NCBI RefSeq assembly: GCF_028683135.1
Contig: NZ_JAJUBB010000003.1
Coordinates: 62,001 to 126,000 of the forward strand
Reading direction: 5' to 3'
Source: Enterovibrio qingdaonensis
Lineage (GTDB): Bacteria > Pseudomonadota > Gammaproteobacteria > Enterobacterales > Vibrionaceae
DNA: 64,000 nt
This document shows, one piece after another, positions 1 to 9,708 of this stretch. The notes under the pieces are model-generated. The model saw only the letters and a list, made by a program, of their open reading frames with translations. It ran no database searches and had not been told where the DNA came from. The first letter of the stretch is position 1; every line of letters starts with the position of its first letter. Both the position numbers and the translations under genes were made by a program.

Positions 1-1029
1 AGGACTGACTGCCAATAAACTGGGTTTGCGAAGCAACCAACGACCAATTTCCAGCAGTAACCGGGGGCCCTGAGCCATATTGTTTATTGTGCGGATGCCT
101 TTGACTCGTGACACCATGCGAACACCATAATGATCACGCAAATTATTGCCCACCCCCGGTAGATGATGGACCACTGGAACACCGATTTCATCGAGTAATT
201 GCGTGTCACCGACACCGGATATTTGTAATAACTTCGCGGTGTTAATGGTTCCTGCAGACACAATAACTTCGTGACGAGCAAAGACTTCTTGCGCCTTACC
301 AGAGGAGCCACCTTTCATGTAGCTAACGCCAACCGCACGTTTACCTTCGAAGAGAATCGCAGTCGCGTGGGCGTGGGTGCGCACATCAACACCTGGCCGT
401 TTTTTTGCTGTTCCCAAAAAAGCGCGAGCCGATGAAATACGAAAGCCGTTTTTGATGCAGCGTTGGTAATAACCGGCGCCGTCTTGGCGTTCGCCGTTGT
501 AGTCAGAATTTACTGGAATGCCAAGTTCCTGCGTGCCTTTTATGAACGCTTCTGACACGGGGTGATGCCAATCAAGCTCAGTGATTGGCATTTCTCCCTC
601 AAGCCCGCGATATCGTTTGTCAGCCTTGCCGATTTTGTGTTCTGAACGGCGAAAGTAGGGAAGGACTTCGTTATAGCTCCACCCCGGATTTCCCCGCTCT
701 GCCCAATGGTCAAAGTCTGCACGTTGCCCTCGGTTATGATTGAGCCCGTTAATGGAACTTGAGCCTCCTAGCACGCGCCCCTGCGGAAGAGAAAATCGAC
801 GCCCTGCAGTACCTTCACTGGCTTCCGCTTCAAAACCCCAGGTCAGAGTTTTCGAGTAGACGTTCTTTATGTAGCCCGCAGGAATGTGGATGAGTGGATT
901 GATATCGCTAGGTCCGGCTTCAAGGAGGCACACGGTTGAACCGTCCTCGCTAAGTCGGTTGGTGAGAAGTGCTCCAGCTGTTCCACCGCCAATGATGACG
1001 TAATCAAAGATCTCTTTAACGAGGGGCAT
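1..1029 (-). CDS. GMC-family oxidoreductase (choline/alcohol dehydrogenase type), C-terminus cut by window edge
   Basis: Reading from the ATG at 1029, 343 codons stay open to the window edge, so only the N-terminal part is present (family length is usually about 530-560). It begins with an FAD-binding motif, VIIGGGTAGALL, near residues 11-22, and has the GMC signature GRVLGGSSSINGLNHNRG near residues 85-102. A second conserved segment, SAGTINTAKLLQISGVG, lies near residue 275. GMC flavoenzymes oxidise primary alcohols such as choline to aldehydes. No signal peptide is seen, so it should be cytosolic. It lies downstream of a LysR gene and a TRAP operon on the same strand, with an aldehyde dehydrogenase further upstream, so an alcohol-to-aldehyde-to-acid route is plausible. 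The substrate cannot be told from sequence. Confidence 0.9.
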   Translation of the reverse strand, partial: MPLVKEIFDYVIIGGGTAGALLTNRLSEDGSTVCLLEAGPSDINPLIHIPAGYIKNVYSKTLTWGFEAEASEGTAGRRFSLPQGRVLGGSSSINGLNHNRGQRADFDHWAERGNPGWSYNEVLPYFRRSEHKIGKADKRYRGLEGEMPITELDWHHPVSEAFIKGTQELGIPVNSDYNGERQDGAGYYQRCIKNGFRISSARAFLGTAKKRPGVDVRTHAHATAILFEGKRAVGVSYMKGGSSGKAQEVFARHEVIVSAGTINTAKLLQISGVGDTQLLDEIGVPVVHHLPGVGNNLRDHYGVRMVSRVKGIRTINNMAQGPRLLLEIGRWLLRKPSLLAVSP

Positions 1030-1316
1030 ATTCGGTCTACCTACCTGTATGAGTGAATATAGCGAACGTATTTGATTTTTAATTAAGAATTGCAAACTTT
1101 TCTTCTCTTCACCACTTCCCAATAAAGAGGGTGGACATATCGGATCGCGATCGCAGCTTGATTGCTGTGATGGATGGGATTTCGATTTGCGTGAAGATGT
1201 AGACGAGCGTGGGTATTAAGCCTCTGCGTTGTTGGGTTACAACACAGAGAGCCTAAGGGCGTGGAGCGATAACATGGTGTGGTCGGCTATTCTCTTACTG
1301 CGGCTTGGCCGGCGTC

Positions 1317-2276
1317 CTATGAGGATTCTGGTGCAAGGCACTCAATCAGGGTTCGAGCGACTACGGGCAGAGACTTGTAGTCCCTGAAACCCAGTATCAG
1401 AGAACGCTTTGCCCATGGTTCGTCGAGCTTAACGGCAGTAAAGGTTCCCATTTCGAGGAAGGGGATAACAGCACCTTCAGGTAATACTGCCAACCCTAAA
1501 CCTGCCTCGACCATACGTCTAATACCATCAAAACTCAGCACCCTCACGCGAAACTTCAGTGGATCTTCAAGTGAGGAGGCTTCCCTCATGAGTTGATTTT
1601 GTAGTGAACTACCATCTTGCAGGCCAACCTGATTGTAGGCCGCAATGTCGGCGAGCTTTAACGTTTCGTGTTCTTCCAAAGGGTGTCCAGTGGGCAGAAT
1701 GACCATGAGAGTATCGTGGCGGTAGACACGCGTTTCCAGATCGCCACTGTCGGTATGACCGGAAAATATGCCTAAGTCGGTAAGGCCTTCGCGAACGCCA
1801 TCGACGATGATACGACTCGTTTCCTCACGTAACTCTATGCCAACTTCAGGAAAGCGTTCCACATAGCGAGAGATATCCTCGGGTAAAAACTGGGTAATAC
1901 TCGATGTGTTGGCCCACAGTCGTACTTGCCCGCGCATGCCGTGGGTAAACTCGCTCAGTTCTGCGTCCATATCCTCCAAAAGCAGAAGAACGCGTTTTGC
2001 GTGCCGCAACATGGCTTTGCCAGCTTGTGTGGGTTCGACACCACCACGTAACCGATACAGCAGATTAACGCCCACGCGAGCTTCAAGGTCCGAAATCCGT
2101 TTGCTGATCGCTGACGCCGCGATGTGATTTATCCGCGACGCCTCGGCGATATTCCCTTGCTCAGCCACGGAAACGAACAAGCGCAACGTGGTTATGTCAA
2201 AATTTGCTGCTGAGGATCTCGTGCCGACAATTGCCACGTTAAGTCTCCGGTCTAAAGGTGTCGATTCTCTATCCAT
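1317..2276 (-). CDS. LysR-family transcriptional regulator
   Basis: The 319-residue protein has an N-terminal winged helix-turn-helix (about residues 28-85, with AEQGNIAEASRINHIAASAI and a following KRISDLEARVG helix) and a LysR substrate-binding domain to the end. The open frame continues upstream, but a start there would lie inside the TRAP permease gene. The ATG at 2276 has a GAGGT 11 bases upstream and gives a normal family length. About 27 residues precede the HTH, slightly more than usual. It is 44 bases downstream of the DctM gene on the same strand, so it may be co-transcribed with the transporter it probably controls. The effector is unknown. Confidence 0.88.
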   Translation of the reverse strand: MDRESTPLDRRLNVAIVGTRSSAANFDITTLRLFVSVAEQGNIAEASRINHIAASAISKRISDLEARVGVNLLYRLRGGVEPTQAGKAMLRHAKRVLLLLEDMDAELSEFTHGMRGQVRLWANTSSITQFLPEDISRYVERFPEVGIELREETSRIIVDGVREGLTDLGIFSGHTDSGDLETRVYRHDTLMVILPTGHPLEEHETLKLADIAAYNQVGLQDGSSLQNQLMREASSLEDPLKFRVRVLSFDGIRRMVEAGLGLAVLPEGAVIPFLEMGTFTAVKLDEPWAKRSLILGFRDYKSLPVVARTLIECLAPESS

Positions 2277-2320
2277 AATAGCAACGTACCTCAAATGAAA
2301 AGTGAAATAGAATCGGAACC

Positions 2321-3790
2321 TTAGTCCTGAAGGACCCTCGGCAACCAGAGCGCAATATCTGGGTAGGTAATCACGAGCACCAGACCGATGAGCTGTAACA
2401 ACACGAAAGGAATGATCCCGCGATACACTTCGCTGATCTGAACAGAAGGCGGGGCTACCGCTTTCAAATAGAACAGTGCAAAGCCGAAGGGCGGGGTTAA
2501 AAACGAGGTTTGAAGGTTCATGGCAAGCAATATTGCAAACCAATAGGTCACCTCGATTTGCGCCACGTGATCGCCGAAATCAAGCTGCGCAATGATGGGG
2601 GCAAACACTGGCAGTACGATCAGGGTGATCTCAAGCCAATCGAAGAAGAAGCCGAGGACGAACACGAGTCCCATAATCAGGAACAGGAAGCCCCAAGGCC
2701 CAAGACCAAGAGAATGAACCAGTTCAATGACAATATCGTCGCCCCCGAGTGCTCGGAATACGTAGCTGAAAAACGTTGCGCCAATAAAAATACCGAAGAT
2801 CATGGCGTTTGTTAGCATTGCGCGTTCCACAACCTCAGTGAGGACGCTATAAAAGTGATGCAGCTCTTTTATAAAGCCACCACCAACGGCGCGATCACCC
2901 ATACCATCGTCAACATTTGGATTAAGGCCTGCGACTTCGTCGACACCTAATGTGGGCAGAATAACAAGGTTGAATAAACCAAGCAGAATGGCCCCCATCG
3001 CCCCAACACCGGCTGCTTCAGTCGGGGTCGCCAGACCACCAAGGATGGAACCGAGAACCATGGAGATTAGAAGAATGGGGGGTACGAAGCTACGCGCGAC
3101 CATGACGAGGAGTGCGCTTAAGTTCTGCGGTCCGGCATCATCATCCATCTTGGGAGCTAAAGTGGGGTTTATCGTGCAGCGGATTAAAATATACGCGATA
3201 TAAAGTCCAGCCAGCAAAAGGCCGGGGAATACGGCGGCCATAAAGAGATCGCCAACTGACCGCGAGAGCAGATCCGCCATGATGACCAACATGATTGACG
3301 GTGGGATTAAAATCCCGAGCGTGCCTGATGCAGCAATGGTTCCTGTTGCGAGCTCATGACTGTATTTGCGTTCGATCATGACGGGTAGCGCGAGCAGCGT
3401 CATCATTATCACCGATGCGCCGATGATGCCTGTCGTGGCAGCAAGGATGGTGCCCATGAGCGTCACGCCAAGTGCCAGACCACCAGGTACACGGCGCAGT
3501 AACACTTGGAGACAATTCAATAGGTCGCGGGCTACGCCAGATTTTTCTAGCATCGTTCCCATGAAAATGAACATGGGAATTGCCGTAAGGATGGCGTTCT
3601 CGAAGATACTGCCAAATATCCGCGAGGGCAGTACATTGAATTGGATGGGTAAGAACTCGCCAAGCCAGATACCTATTCCTGCAAAGCCAAGACCAACACC
3701 GGCAAGAACAAACGTGACCGGTAAGCCTGTGAATAGCAGCAGACCAAGCACAGCAAACATTAATAATGGAAGCGCTTCAATCAAGGTCAT
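2321..3790 (-). CDS. TRAP transporter large permease subunit (DctM)
   Basis: The 489-residue, very hydrophobic protein has about a dozen membrane segments and the DctM-family pattern, including GTLGILIPPSIMLVI (near 156-170) and GGLATPTEAAGVGA (near 251-264). It is the sodium-coupled translocation subunit of a tripartite periplasmic transporter in the inner membrane. It is longer than the common size of about 430 residues because of a polar insertion at residues 275-315, rich in Asp and Gly, between two membrane segments. The start overlaps the end of the DctQ gene by four bases (ATGA), so the two are translationally coupled. Confidence 0.93.
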   Translation of the reverse strand: MTLIEALPLLMFAVLGLLLFTGLPVTFVLAGVGLGFAGIGIWLGEFLPIQFNVLPSRIFGSIFENAILTAIPMFIFMGTMLEKSGVARDLLNCLQVLLRRVPGGLALGVTLMGTILAATTGIIGASVIMMTLLALPVMIERKYSHELATGTIAASGTLGILIPPSIMLVIMADLLSRSVGDLFMAAVFPGLLLAGLYIAYILIRCTINPTLAPKMDDDAGPQNLSALLVMVARSFVPPILLISMVLGSILGGLATPTEAAGVGAMGAILLGLFNLVILPTLGVDEVAGLNPNVDDGMGDRAVGGGFIKELHHFYSVLTEVVERAMLTNAMIFGIFIGATFFSYVFRALGGDDIVIELVHSLGLGPWGFLFLIMGLVFVLGFFFDWLEITLIVLPVFAPIIAQLDFGDHVAQIEVTYWFAILLAMNLQTSFLTPPFGFALFYLKAVAPPSVQISEVYRGIIPFVLLQLIGLVLVITYPDIALWLPRVLQD

Positions 3791-4341
3791 AATTCTTCTC
3801 CACTTACTTCTTCCATGGGGAGGTCACCGCGAAGCGCTGCGATGATCTTAATGAACTTAGAAATGCCGGCAAAAAAGATGAGTACAAAGAGAACAACCAG
3901 CCCGCCTTTCAGAATCCAAAGATCAGAAAGTCCATTTTGTGACTTTGAAATTTCGCCGGAAAGAAACGATTTAACGGTGTAAGGCCAAGCCAGCCAGAGG
4001 CCTAATAGCGAGTAAGGAATAACTGCGGTGATCAGGCCGAACAGTTCGATCCAGAGCTTGGTCCTTCCAGAAAATTTGGGCCGAAAGAGGTCGACGCGAA
4101 CGTGAGCGTCTTTGAGATAGGCGTAACCAATTGAACACGCGATGAGAAAGCTGTGGAGCCAGTATTCCGATTCCTGGATCATCGTGGAGTTCAGACCGGC
4201 AGGCTTGGGGACGCCAAAGTAGCGCGTGATCACATCATAACAAACAGCGATAACCAACATCACGCCAAGCCAACCGCCAAACATAGCGATAAACCTCATG
4301 GCACGGTCGATCATGTCAGAAAAACTAATAAAAAATCGCAA
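3787..4341 (-). CDS. TRAP transporter small permease subunit (DctQ)
   Basis: This 184-residue membrane protein has four predicted hydrophobic segments, the normal architecture of DctQ, and a typical ESEYWLHSFLIACSIGYAYLKDAHVRVD region around residues 55-82. It partners DctM in the inner membrane. The chosen start is TTG at 4341, because a strong GGAGG lies six bases upstream on the minus strand. The first in-frame ATG (4314) has no ribosome binding site and would remove the N-terminal residues. The 3' end overlaps the DctM start. Confidence 0.9.
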   Translation of the reverse strand: MRFFISFSDMIDRAMRFIAMFGGWLGVMLVIAVCYDVITRYFGVPKPAGLNSTMIQESEYWLHSFLIACSIGYAYLKDAHVRVDLFRPKFSGRTKLWIELFGLITAVIPYSLLGLWLAWPYTVKSFLSGEISKSQNGLSDLWILKGGLVVLFVLIFFAGISKFIKIIAALRGDLPMEEVSGEEL

Positions 4342-4413
4342 GGTATCCCTCCAGCGTTTTTATCGAACTAAAGGCCGTCTTAAAGGCGGCCTTCCTTGTT
4401 TTCTAATAAATGA

Positions 4414-5451
4414 CTAGAGGTAACCGAGGTTCTTCCAGGTTGCGTATTGCTCTCGGAATTGTTCGAGGTTGTTCCAAACACTTTCGAACTCAGGATTAGC
4501 GGCTTTTTCTTCTGCCAAAACTGCGACCCAACCGTTTCTGATTGCATCAAGCATCTCGTCATTCCAACGGTGTGTAATGACGCCTTTTTCCTTCATTGCG
4601 GCCAGGGCAGGAGCCTGAATAGCTTCACCTTCGGCATACTGAGTGGCAATGTTAGAGCGACACGTGGTTTCGATGATCGCCCGCTGCCTTTCGGTCAAGC
4701 TGTCCCACTTCTTTTTGTTAACCAGCAGTTCTTGAATCGTTGATTGTTGGTGCCAGCCCGGGAAGTAGTTATGTTTGGCTGCATTGTAGAAGCCGAGGTT
4801 AAGGTCAATGGCAGGCATGGAGAATTCGGTCGCATCAATGGTGCCGCGCTCAAGAGCGGGGAAGATATCTCCGCCGGCTAACAATTGCGTATCGACACCA
4901 AGCTTTTGCATGACCTTCGCGCCGATGCCGTAGAATCGCATTTTCAGGCCTTTAAGATCCTCTGGGCTGTTGATTTCCTTTTTGAACCAACCGGAGGTTT
5001 CTGGGGAGTGGATGCCACAGGTGATACTTTGGATACCGTATCTATTGTAGATTTCGTTCTTTAGCTTATCGCCATCGCCGTACCACATCCACGCGAGGTA
5101 CTCACCTGCTTGTGGACCGAAAGGCACAGTGGCAAAAATATTCAATGCAGAATTTTTCGAACCCCAATAACCGGAGGTAGACCAACCCGCATCAACAGAA
5201 CCGTTAGACACGGCATCGAAAATTTCCAGTGCAGGAACAAGGGCTCCAGGCTCAAAAAATTTAATCTTTACTTCACCACCAGATATCAGATTGACGGTAT
5301 CTGCGACACGTACACCTGCTGTACCAAGTTGGGTCAGAGAACCAGGGTACACCGAAGGCATGTTTAATTTCACGGGATCAGCCGATGCTACCGGGGTAAG
5401 GAGAGCCGATAGTATTGCAGATACTGTTGCTAATTTTTGAATACTCTTCAT
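4414..5451 (-). CDS. TRAP transporter periplasmic solute-binding protein (DctP, TakP-like)
   Basis: The 345-residue precursor starts at ATG 5451, which has AGGGA eight bases upstream. A signal peptide of about 24 residues ends at PVASA. The mature protein shows DctP-family segments such as NSPEDLKGLKMRFYGIGAKV and ERGTIDATEFSMPAIDLNLG. The spacing GGDIFPALERGTIDATE...YFPGWHQQ resembles the TakP-like branch that binds keto or hydroxy acids, which is an inference from family memory. It is the first gene of the dctPQM unit, 72 bases before dctQ. The ligand is unproven. Confidence 0.9.
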   Translation of the reverse strand: MKSIQKLATVSAILSALLTPVASADPVKLNMPSVYPGSLTQLGTAGVRVADTVNLISGGEVKIKFFEPGALVPALEIFDAVSNGSVDAGWSTSGYWGSKNSALNIFATVPFGPQAGEYLAWMWYGDGDKLKNEIYNRYGIQSITCGIHSPETSGWFKKEINSPEDLKGLKMRFYGIGAKVMQKLGVDTQLLAGGDIFPALERGTIDATEFSMPAIDLNLGFYNAAKHNYFPGWHQQSTIQELLVNKKKWDSLTERQRAIIETTCRSNIATQYAEGEAIQAPALAAMKEKGVITHRWNDEMLDAIRNGWVAVLAEEKAANPEFESVWNNLEQFREQYATWKNLGYL

Positions 5452-5769
5452 GAAAACGTCCCTATTGACTTTTAAGAAGGTTGATAGATGAGCTTGTGTC
5501 ATCTGCATTTAGTTATACGCCAATTCTCGGCACTTCCGCACAAGCCATCCGGAATGGCGGGCATCGTGTTTCGTGATGGGTGATAAATAGGGGGGATCAG
5601 AAGGCAGTGATGAGCCTATTCGGTATATGAAAGGCGTAAGAACGACGGTTTCGTCGGGGGAAATTGGTCCGGTTTTCGCGCTCAGTGACGGGAACAAAAA
5701 GGGGAGGGGGTGCACTTATACGCCCACATTCTAGCAACACGAATGCAGGCATATTTAGTAATCAGGCGA
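5452..5769. other. 318-base gap before the first TRAP operon
   Basis: This stretch separates the aldehyde dehydrogenase stop from the start of the TRAP binding-protein gene, both on the minus strand. It should hold the promoter of the dctPQM operon, possibly a LysR target. I see no convincing operator palindrome, terminator hairpin or small gene in it. Confidence 0.4.
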
Positions 5770-7224
5770 TCAATCTACATCGCCGAGACAGATATATTTC
5801 AGGTCTGAAAAGTCATCAAGGCCATAACGGGATCCTTCGCGCCCGAAACCAGACTGCTTAACACCGCCGAAAGGGCCCACTTCGTTTGAGAACATGCCGG
5901 TATTTACGCCAACAATGCCCACCTCCAGTGCTTCGGCAACACGCCACACTCTTGACGTGTCTCGACTAAAGAAATACCCGGCAAGCCCTGTTTCTACGGC
6001 GTTAGCTCTCTCTATTACGTCTTTTTCCGATTCAAAGCGAAACAAGGTGACAACTGGTCCGAAAATTTCCTCACTCGCGACGTCCATATCCGGCCCCACA
6101 TCTGCCAGTACGGTAGGTTCATAAAAGCCGCCGCCAAGCGCATGTCTTTTGCCACCTGCCATCAAGCGCGCCCCTTTACCGAGAGCGTCTTTAACCAACG
6201 CAGAGACTTTCTCGACACCCGCATTGTCAATCAAAGGGCCGATTGAGACACCTAGGTCAAGACCATTACCAACCTTCATCTCGCGCACTTTTTCAGTTAC
6301 TCGGCGAGCAAATTCTTCATAGACCGAACCATGAACAAAAACGCGGTTAGCACAAACGCAGGTTTGGCCTGCATTCCGGAATTTGGAGAGCATTAAGGCG
6401 TCGACAGCCTTTTCGACATCTGCATCTTCAAACACGATGAACGGTGCGTTTCCGCCCAATTCAAGTGACAAGCACTTTACCGTAGGCGCTGATTGCTGCA
6501 TTAGCAGGCGTCCAATCGGTGTCGAGCCTGTGAAGGTGATTTTACGAACCGTTTCATTGGCAGTCAGCTCCGCGCCGATTGGCCTTGCATCACCAGTCAC
6601 TACATTAAACACACCTGCCGGAACGCCTGCCCGTTCAGCCAGTTCTGCAAGAGCCAGCGCGGAGAGGGGAGTTTGGCTAGCAGGCCGAAGGACAACGGTG
6701 CATCCAGCAGCCAGAGCTGGAGCTACCTTTCTTGTTACCAGCGTGCAGGGGAAGTTCCACGCTATGATTGCGCCACACACACCCACGGGTTGGCGTATCG
6801 CAAACAAACGCTGGTCTCCCTTGGTCTGCGGGATCACATCACCATAATGTCGACGCGCCTCTTCAGCAAACCAGTCGAGAAAGGAAGCGGCGTAAAGTAC
6901 CTCTCCATGGGCCTCGGCGAGTGGCTTTCCGTTTTCTAGTGTGATGATCATGGCGAGATCATCGATATGTTCCATGACAAGGTCATACCAACGGCGCAAA
7001 ATCAAACCACGCTCTTTTCCTGTTTTCGCCTTCCAACCTGACCACGCAGATTCAGCGGCCGAAATCGCATTAGCGGTCTCTGCGCTACCTAAATTGGGAA
7101 TAGTGCCAAGCTTCTCGCCCGTCGCAGGGTTTGTTACTTCAATAACACTTTGCGCGCCTGCATCAGTCCAGTTGCCATTGATATAGGCTTGTTGGCGGTA
7201 AAGCCGTGGGTCGCTAAGCTGCAT
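5770..7224 (-). CDS. NAD(P)-dependent aldehyde dehydrogenase, succinate-semialdehyde dehydrogenase type
   Basis: This 484-residue enzyme has the ALDH layout: an NAD(P)-binding segment with IIAWNFPCTLVTRK, the FTGSTPIGR glycine motif, the catalytic Glu in LELGGNAPFIVF and the nucleophile Cys in FRNAGQTCVCANR. The C-terminal EVGPFGGVKQSGFGREG is typical of GabD-like enzymes that oxidise succinate semialdehyde or related omega-acid aldehydes. A TTG six bases upstream extends the frame, but the ATG at 7224 is chosen because AGGA lies seven bases before it. It is upstream of the TRAP operon on the same strand and could oxidise an aldehyde made by the GMC enzyme. The exact substrate is uncertain. 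Confidence 0.88.
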   Translation of the reverse strand: MQLSDPRLYRQQAYINGNWTDAGAQSVIEVTNPATGEKLGTIPNLGSAETANAISAAESAWSGWKAKTGKERGLILRRWYDLVMEHIDDLAMIITLENGKPLAEAHGEVLYAASFLDWFAEEARRHYGDVIPQTKGDQRLFAIRQPVGVCGAIIAWNFPCTLVTRKVAPALAAGCTVVLRPASQTPLSALALAELAERAGVPAGVFNVVTGDARPIGAELTANETVRKITFTGSTPIGRLLMQQSAPTVKCLSLELGGNAPFIVFEDADVEKAVDALMLSKFRNAGQTCVCANRVFVHGSVYEEFARRVTEKVREMKVGNGLDLGVSIGPLIDNAGVEKVSALVKDALGKGARLMAGGKRHALGGGFYEPTVLADVGPDMDVASEEIFGPVVTLFRFESEKDVIERANAVETGLAGYFFSRDTSRVWRVAEALEVGIVGVNTGMFSNEVGPFGGVKQSGFGREGSRYGLDDFSDLKYICLGDVD

Positions 7225-7390
7225 AAACAATCCTTTGATGAATCCGCCTTATACTCCTTGGCGAATAAGTTGAGTGATTATGCAGTTAGGATAGTTCGCC
7301 CCAGTTCTGTAGGCCACTATTGGTTCGGAATGCCCCCCATCGTGAAACTGAGAGGCTAGAAGCACAGCCATTGGCTGCGCTGGTGGGAAG

Positions 7391-8884
7391 TTAACTATTC
7401 AAATAGCGCGAAATCAAATGCTGCTTAAAGTACTCAGGATTCAGCGGTTCACCCGTCGCTTGAATCACTAATTCCTCAGTAGACAGCGTAGAGCCTTTGG
7501 ACCAGATGTTCTTTTCAAGCCAAGCACTGATTGGCTTGATGTCTAGATTGCGAATGCAGGCATCAACATCAACGTCTTTACGCATGGCATGCATAAACTG
7601 CGCGGCATACATGGCACCTAGTGTGTAACTAGGAAAGTAGCCGAAACTTCCGTCGGTCCAGTGGATATCCTGCATACAACCGTTGGTGAAATTCCCCTCT
7701 GTATCAATACCCAAATATTCCTGCATTTTTTGGTTCCAGAGCGCAGGGATATCATCGACTTCTATAGTGCCTTCAATCAGGCCTCGCTCGATTTCGTAGC
7801 GAAGAATAATGTGCGCAGGGTAGGTGACTTCGTCGGCGTCAACGCGGATATAGCCAGGCTGAACGCGTTTGTAGAGTGTGTTCATGTTAGCAAGCGAAAA
7901 CGCGGGGTCGGCTTGTCGTTCAAATGTTTCGGCTGCCATTTTGGCGATGTGCGCGACAAATTCCGGTGAACGTGCGATCTGCATTTCGAAAAACAAACTC
8001 TGGCTTTCATGAATGCCCATAGAACGCGCTTCCGCTGACGGAAGTCCTGATAGGTGCTTGGGTAGCCCTTGTTCGTATCGCGCGTGACCCGTTTCGTGAA
8101 TAACCCCCATAATTGCGGAGGTAAAATCCTCTTCGTCATAGCGAGTGGTAATACGTACGTCTTCAGGAACACCGCCACAGAACGGGTGAACGCTGACATC
8201 AAGGCGGCCATGATTAAAATCGAAATCGAGCAATGACATAAGTTGCTGACCTAGGTTGGCTTGCTTCTCGGTAGAAAACGGACCTTCCGGTGAGATAAGT
8301 GCCACTGTCTTTTGTTTTTCGATGATCTGTTGGGTAAGCGCAGGTAACCATGATTTTAAATCGGCAAATAAAGCATCGATTTTTTCTGTTGTCATGCCAG
8401 GCTCATAAAGGTCCAGCATGGCATTGTATGGCGTTAAACCGGTGTGCGCAGCACGTTTTTTAGCTTCTTCGCGAGAAAGCGTAACTACACTTTTTAGGTT
8501 TGTGGCAAAGCCTTCCCAGTCGTTGTTTTGGCGTTGTTTACGCCATTGGTGTTCACACTTAGATCCCGCTTGTGATTTTGCTTCTACCAGATCTGACGGC
8601 AAAACCGTTGCATGTGCCCACTGGCGTTTGATTTCTCGCACGTTGATCTTCTGTTCGTCAGTCAGCGTGTCGATGTGTTCGTCAATGGCGTTAATCCATT
8701 CACCGACTTCAGGGGCAACCAATGTTTCATGGCATAGAACCGCTAAATCGCTCATGGCGTTGGCACGTGCGTCGTTGCCGCCGTCTGGCATCATGGTGGC
8801 TTGGTCCCAGCCACAAATGGCGGTTAAGTGATGGTAGCTAGCGAGCTTTTTGAATTGTTTTTCTAGTTGAAGGTAGGCGTCCAC
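7391..8884 (-). CDS. M32-family metallocarboxypeptidase (carboxypeptidase Taq type)
   Basis: The protein is 497 residues, the usual length for M32 enzymes, which remove C-terminal residues from peptides in the cytosol. The zinc motif HETGH is at residues 263-267 (H263, E264, H267), and the downstream helix has the HESQS motif (GIHESQSLFFEMQ) that supplies a further metal ligand. The start codon is GTG at 8884, supported by AAGGA six bases upstream; no better ATG is nearby. It stands alone, with no operon partner on its strand. Confidence 0.93.
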   Translation of the reverse strand: MDAYLQLEKQFKKLASYHHLTAICGWDQATMMPDGGNDARANAMSDLAVLCHETLVAPEVGEWINAIDEHIDTLTDEQKINVREIKRQWAHATVLPSDLVEAKSQAGSKCEHQWRKQRQNNDWEGFATNLKSVVTLSREEAKKRAAHTGLTPYNAMLDLYEPGMTTEKIDALFADLKSWLPALTQQIIEKQKTVALISPEGPFSTEKQANLGQQLMSLLDFDFNHGRLDVSVHPFCGGVPEDVRITTRYDEEDFTSAIMGVIHETGHARYEQGLPKHLSGLPSAEARSMGIHESQSLFFEMQIARSPEFVAHIAKMAAETFERQADPAFSLANMNTLYKRVQPGYIRVDADEVTYPAHIILRYEIERGLIEGTIEVDDIPALWNQKMQEYLGIDTEGNFTNGCMQDIHWTDGSFGYFPSYTLGAMYAAQFMHAMRKDVDVDACIRNLDIKPISAWLEKNIWSKGSTLSTEELVIQATGEPLNPEYFKQHLISRYLNS

Positions 8885-9067
8885 GTAACATCCTTAACGT
8901 TCAGTGACAGAAGGGGAGCACTGAAAAGTGGTAGAAAGTGTTTATCTAACAAGTCTATCAGCAGAGAGAGTTAGGTAAAAGAAAAGGGCATTGCCGAGAG
9001 ATTCTATTGACACTGGCACGTGAAAAACGAATATTCTTAAAGGAGTGAAGTAACGTATAAGGGCAGT

Positions 9068-9631
9068 ATGTACATTTTCGGTTATGGAAGTCTGATCAAT
9101 GAAGACTCTCGTCAATTAACAGGCGATACAGGCGAAGCGATACCCGCCACGGTGTCAGGGTTAGAGCGACATTGGGGGAAGACAGGGTCGCCAGTGATGT
9201 CTCACCTCGTCGTAAAAGAAGGGCTCGGGCAATGTAACGGTGTGTTGATCCACGTTGATGATGATTTGCTTGAGGTCTTTGATATACGTGAAGCGGGTTA
9301 TCAGCGTGTTGAACTTGACGCAGAAAAAGTCAAAACACTCGACGAAACCATTGAGCTTGATGGCCCTGTGTTTGTCTATGTGACGGATGATGTCGTGTCA
9401 CCGTGCTACGTTCAGCCAATTGCCCAAAGCTATGTAGATACCGTGCTAGCGGGATGTTTACGCTACTCTGCTGAGTTTGCTCAGTCTTTTATTCAATCGA
9501 CGTACGGGTGGGATTACCCAAGGGTTAACGACAGAGACAACCCGGTATATCAACGCGTGGCTGGTGTGAGAGAAAATGATCGTGCACAAATCGATCAGCT
9601 GTTAAATAGCATGCCACCATGGATGGATTAA
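9068..9631 (+). CDS. Gamma-glutamylcyclotransferase-like (AIG2/GGCT fold) protein
   Basis: The 187-residue protein starts with YIFGYGSLI, the characteristic glycine-rich opening of the gamma-glutamylcyclotransferase fold, and has the acidic segment FDIREAGYQRVEL with the conserved Glu expected at the active site. Members release 5-oxoproline from gamma-glutamyl compounds, but many bacterial homologues have no proven substrate. It is a single gene on the plus strand, ended by a shared terminator facing the OmpA-like gene. Confidence 0.75.
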   Translation: MYIFGYGSLINEDSRQLTGDTGEAIPATVSGLERHWGKTGSPVMSHLVVKEGLGQCNGVLIHVDDDLLEVFDIREAGYQRVELDAEKVKTLDETIELDGPVFVYVTDDVVSPCYVQPIAQSYVDTVLAGCLRYSAEFAQSFIQSTYGWDYPRVNDRDNPVYQRVAGVRENDRAQIDQLLNSMPPWMD

Positions 9632-9660
9632 GCTTGATTTTACGTTCTTCGAACGATTAA

Positions 9661-9686
9661 AAAAGCCACGCAATTGCGTGGCTTTT
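9661..9686. terminator. Bidirectional rho-independent terminator
   Basis: This is a 26-base perfect palindrome: the arm AAAAGCCACGCAA is followed directly by its reverse complement. A-tracts and T-tracts flank the GC core on both strands. It lies between the convergent gamma-glutamylcyclotransferase-like and OmpA-like genes and can serve both. Confidence 0.9.
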
Positions 9687-9708
9687 CACTTCTAGCTTTT
9701 GAGTTGAA

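Noticed and set aside
2277-2543. Longer N-terminal form of the LysR regulator
   Set aside because: It would begin inside the DctM gene, adds 89 non-family residues, and the ATG at 2276 fits the family length.
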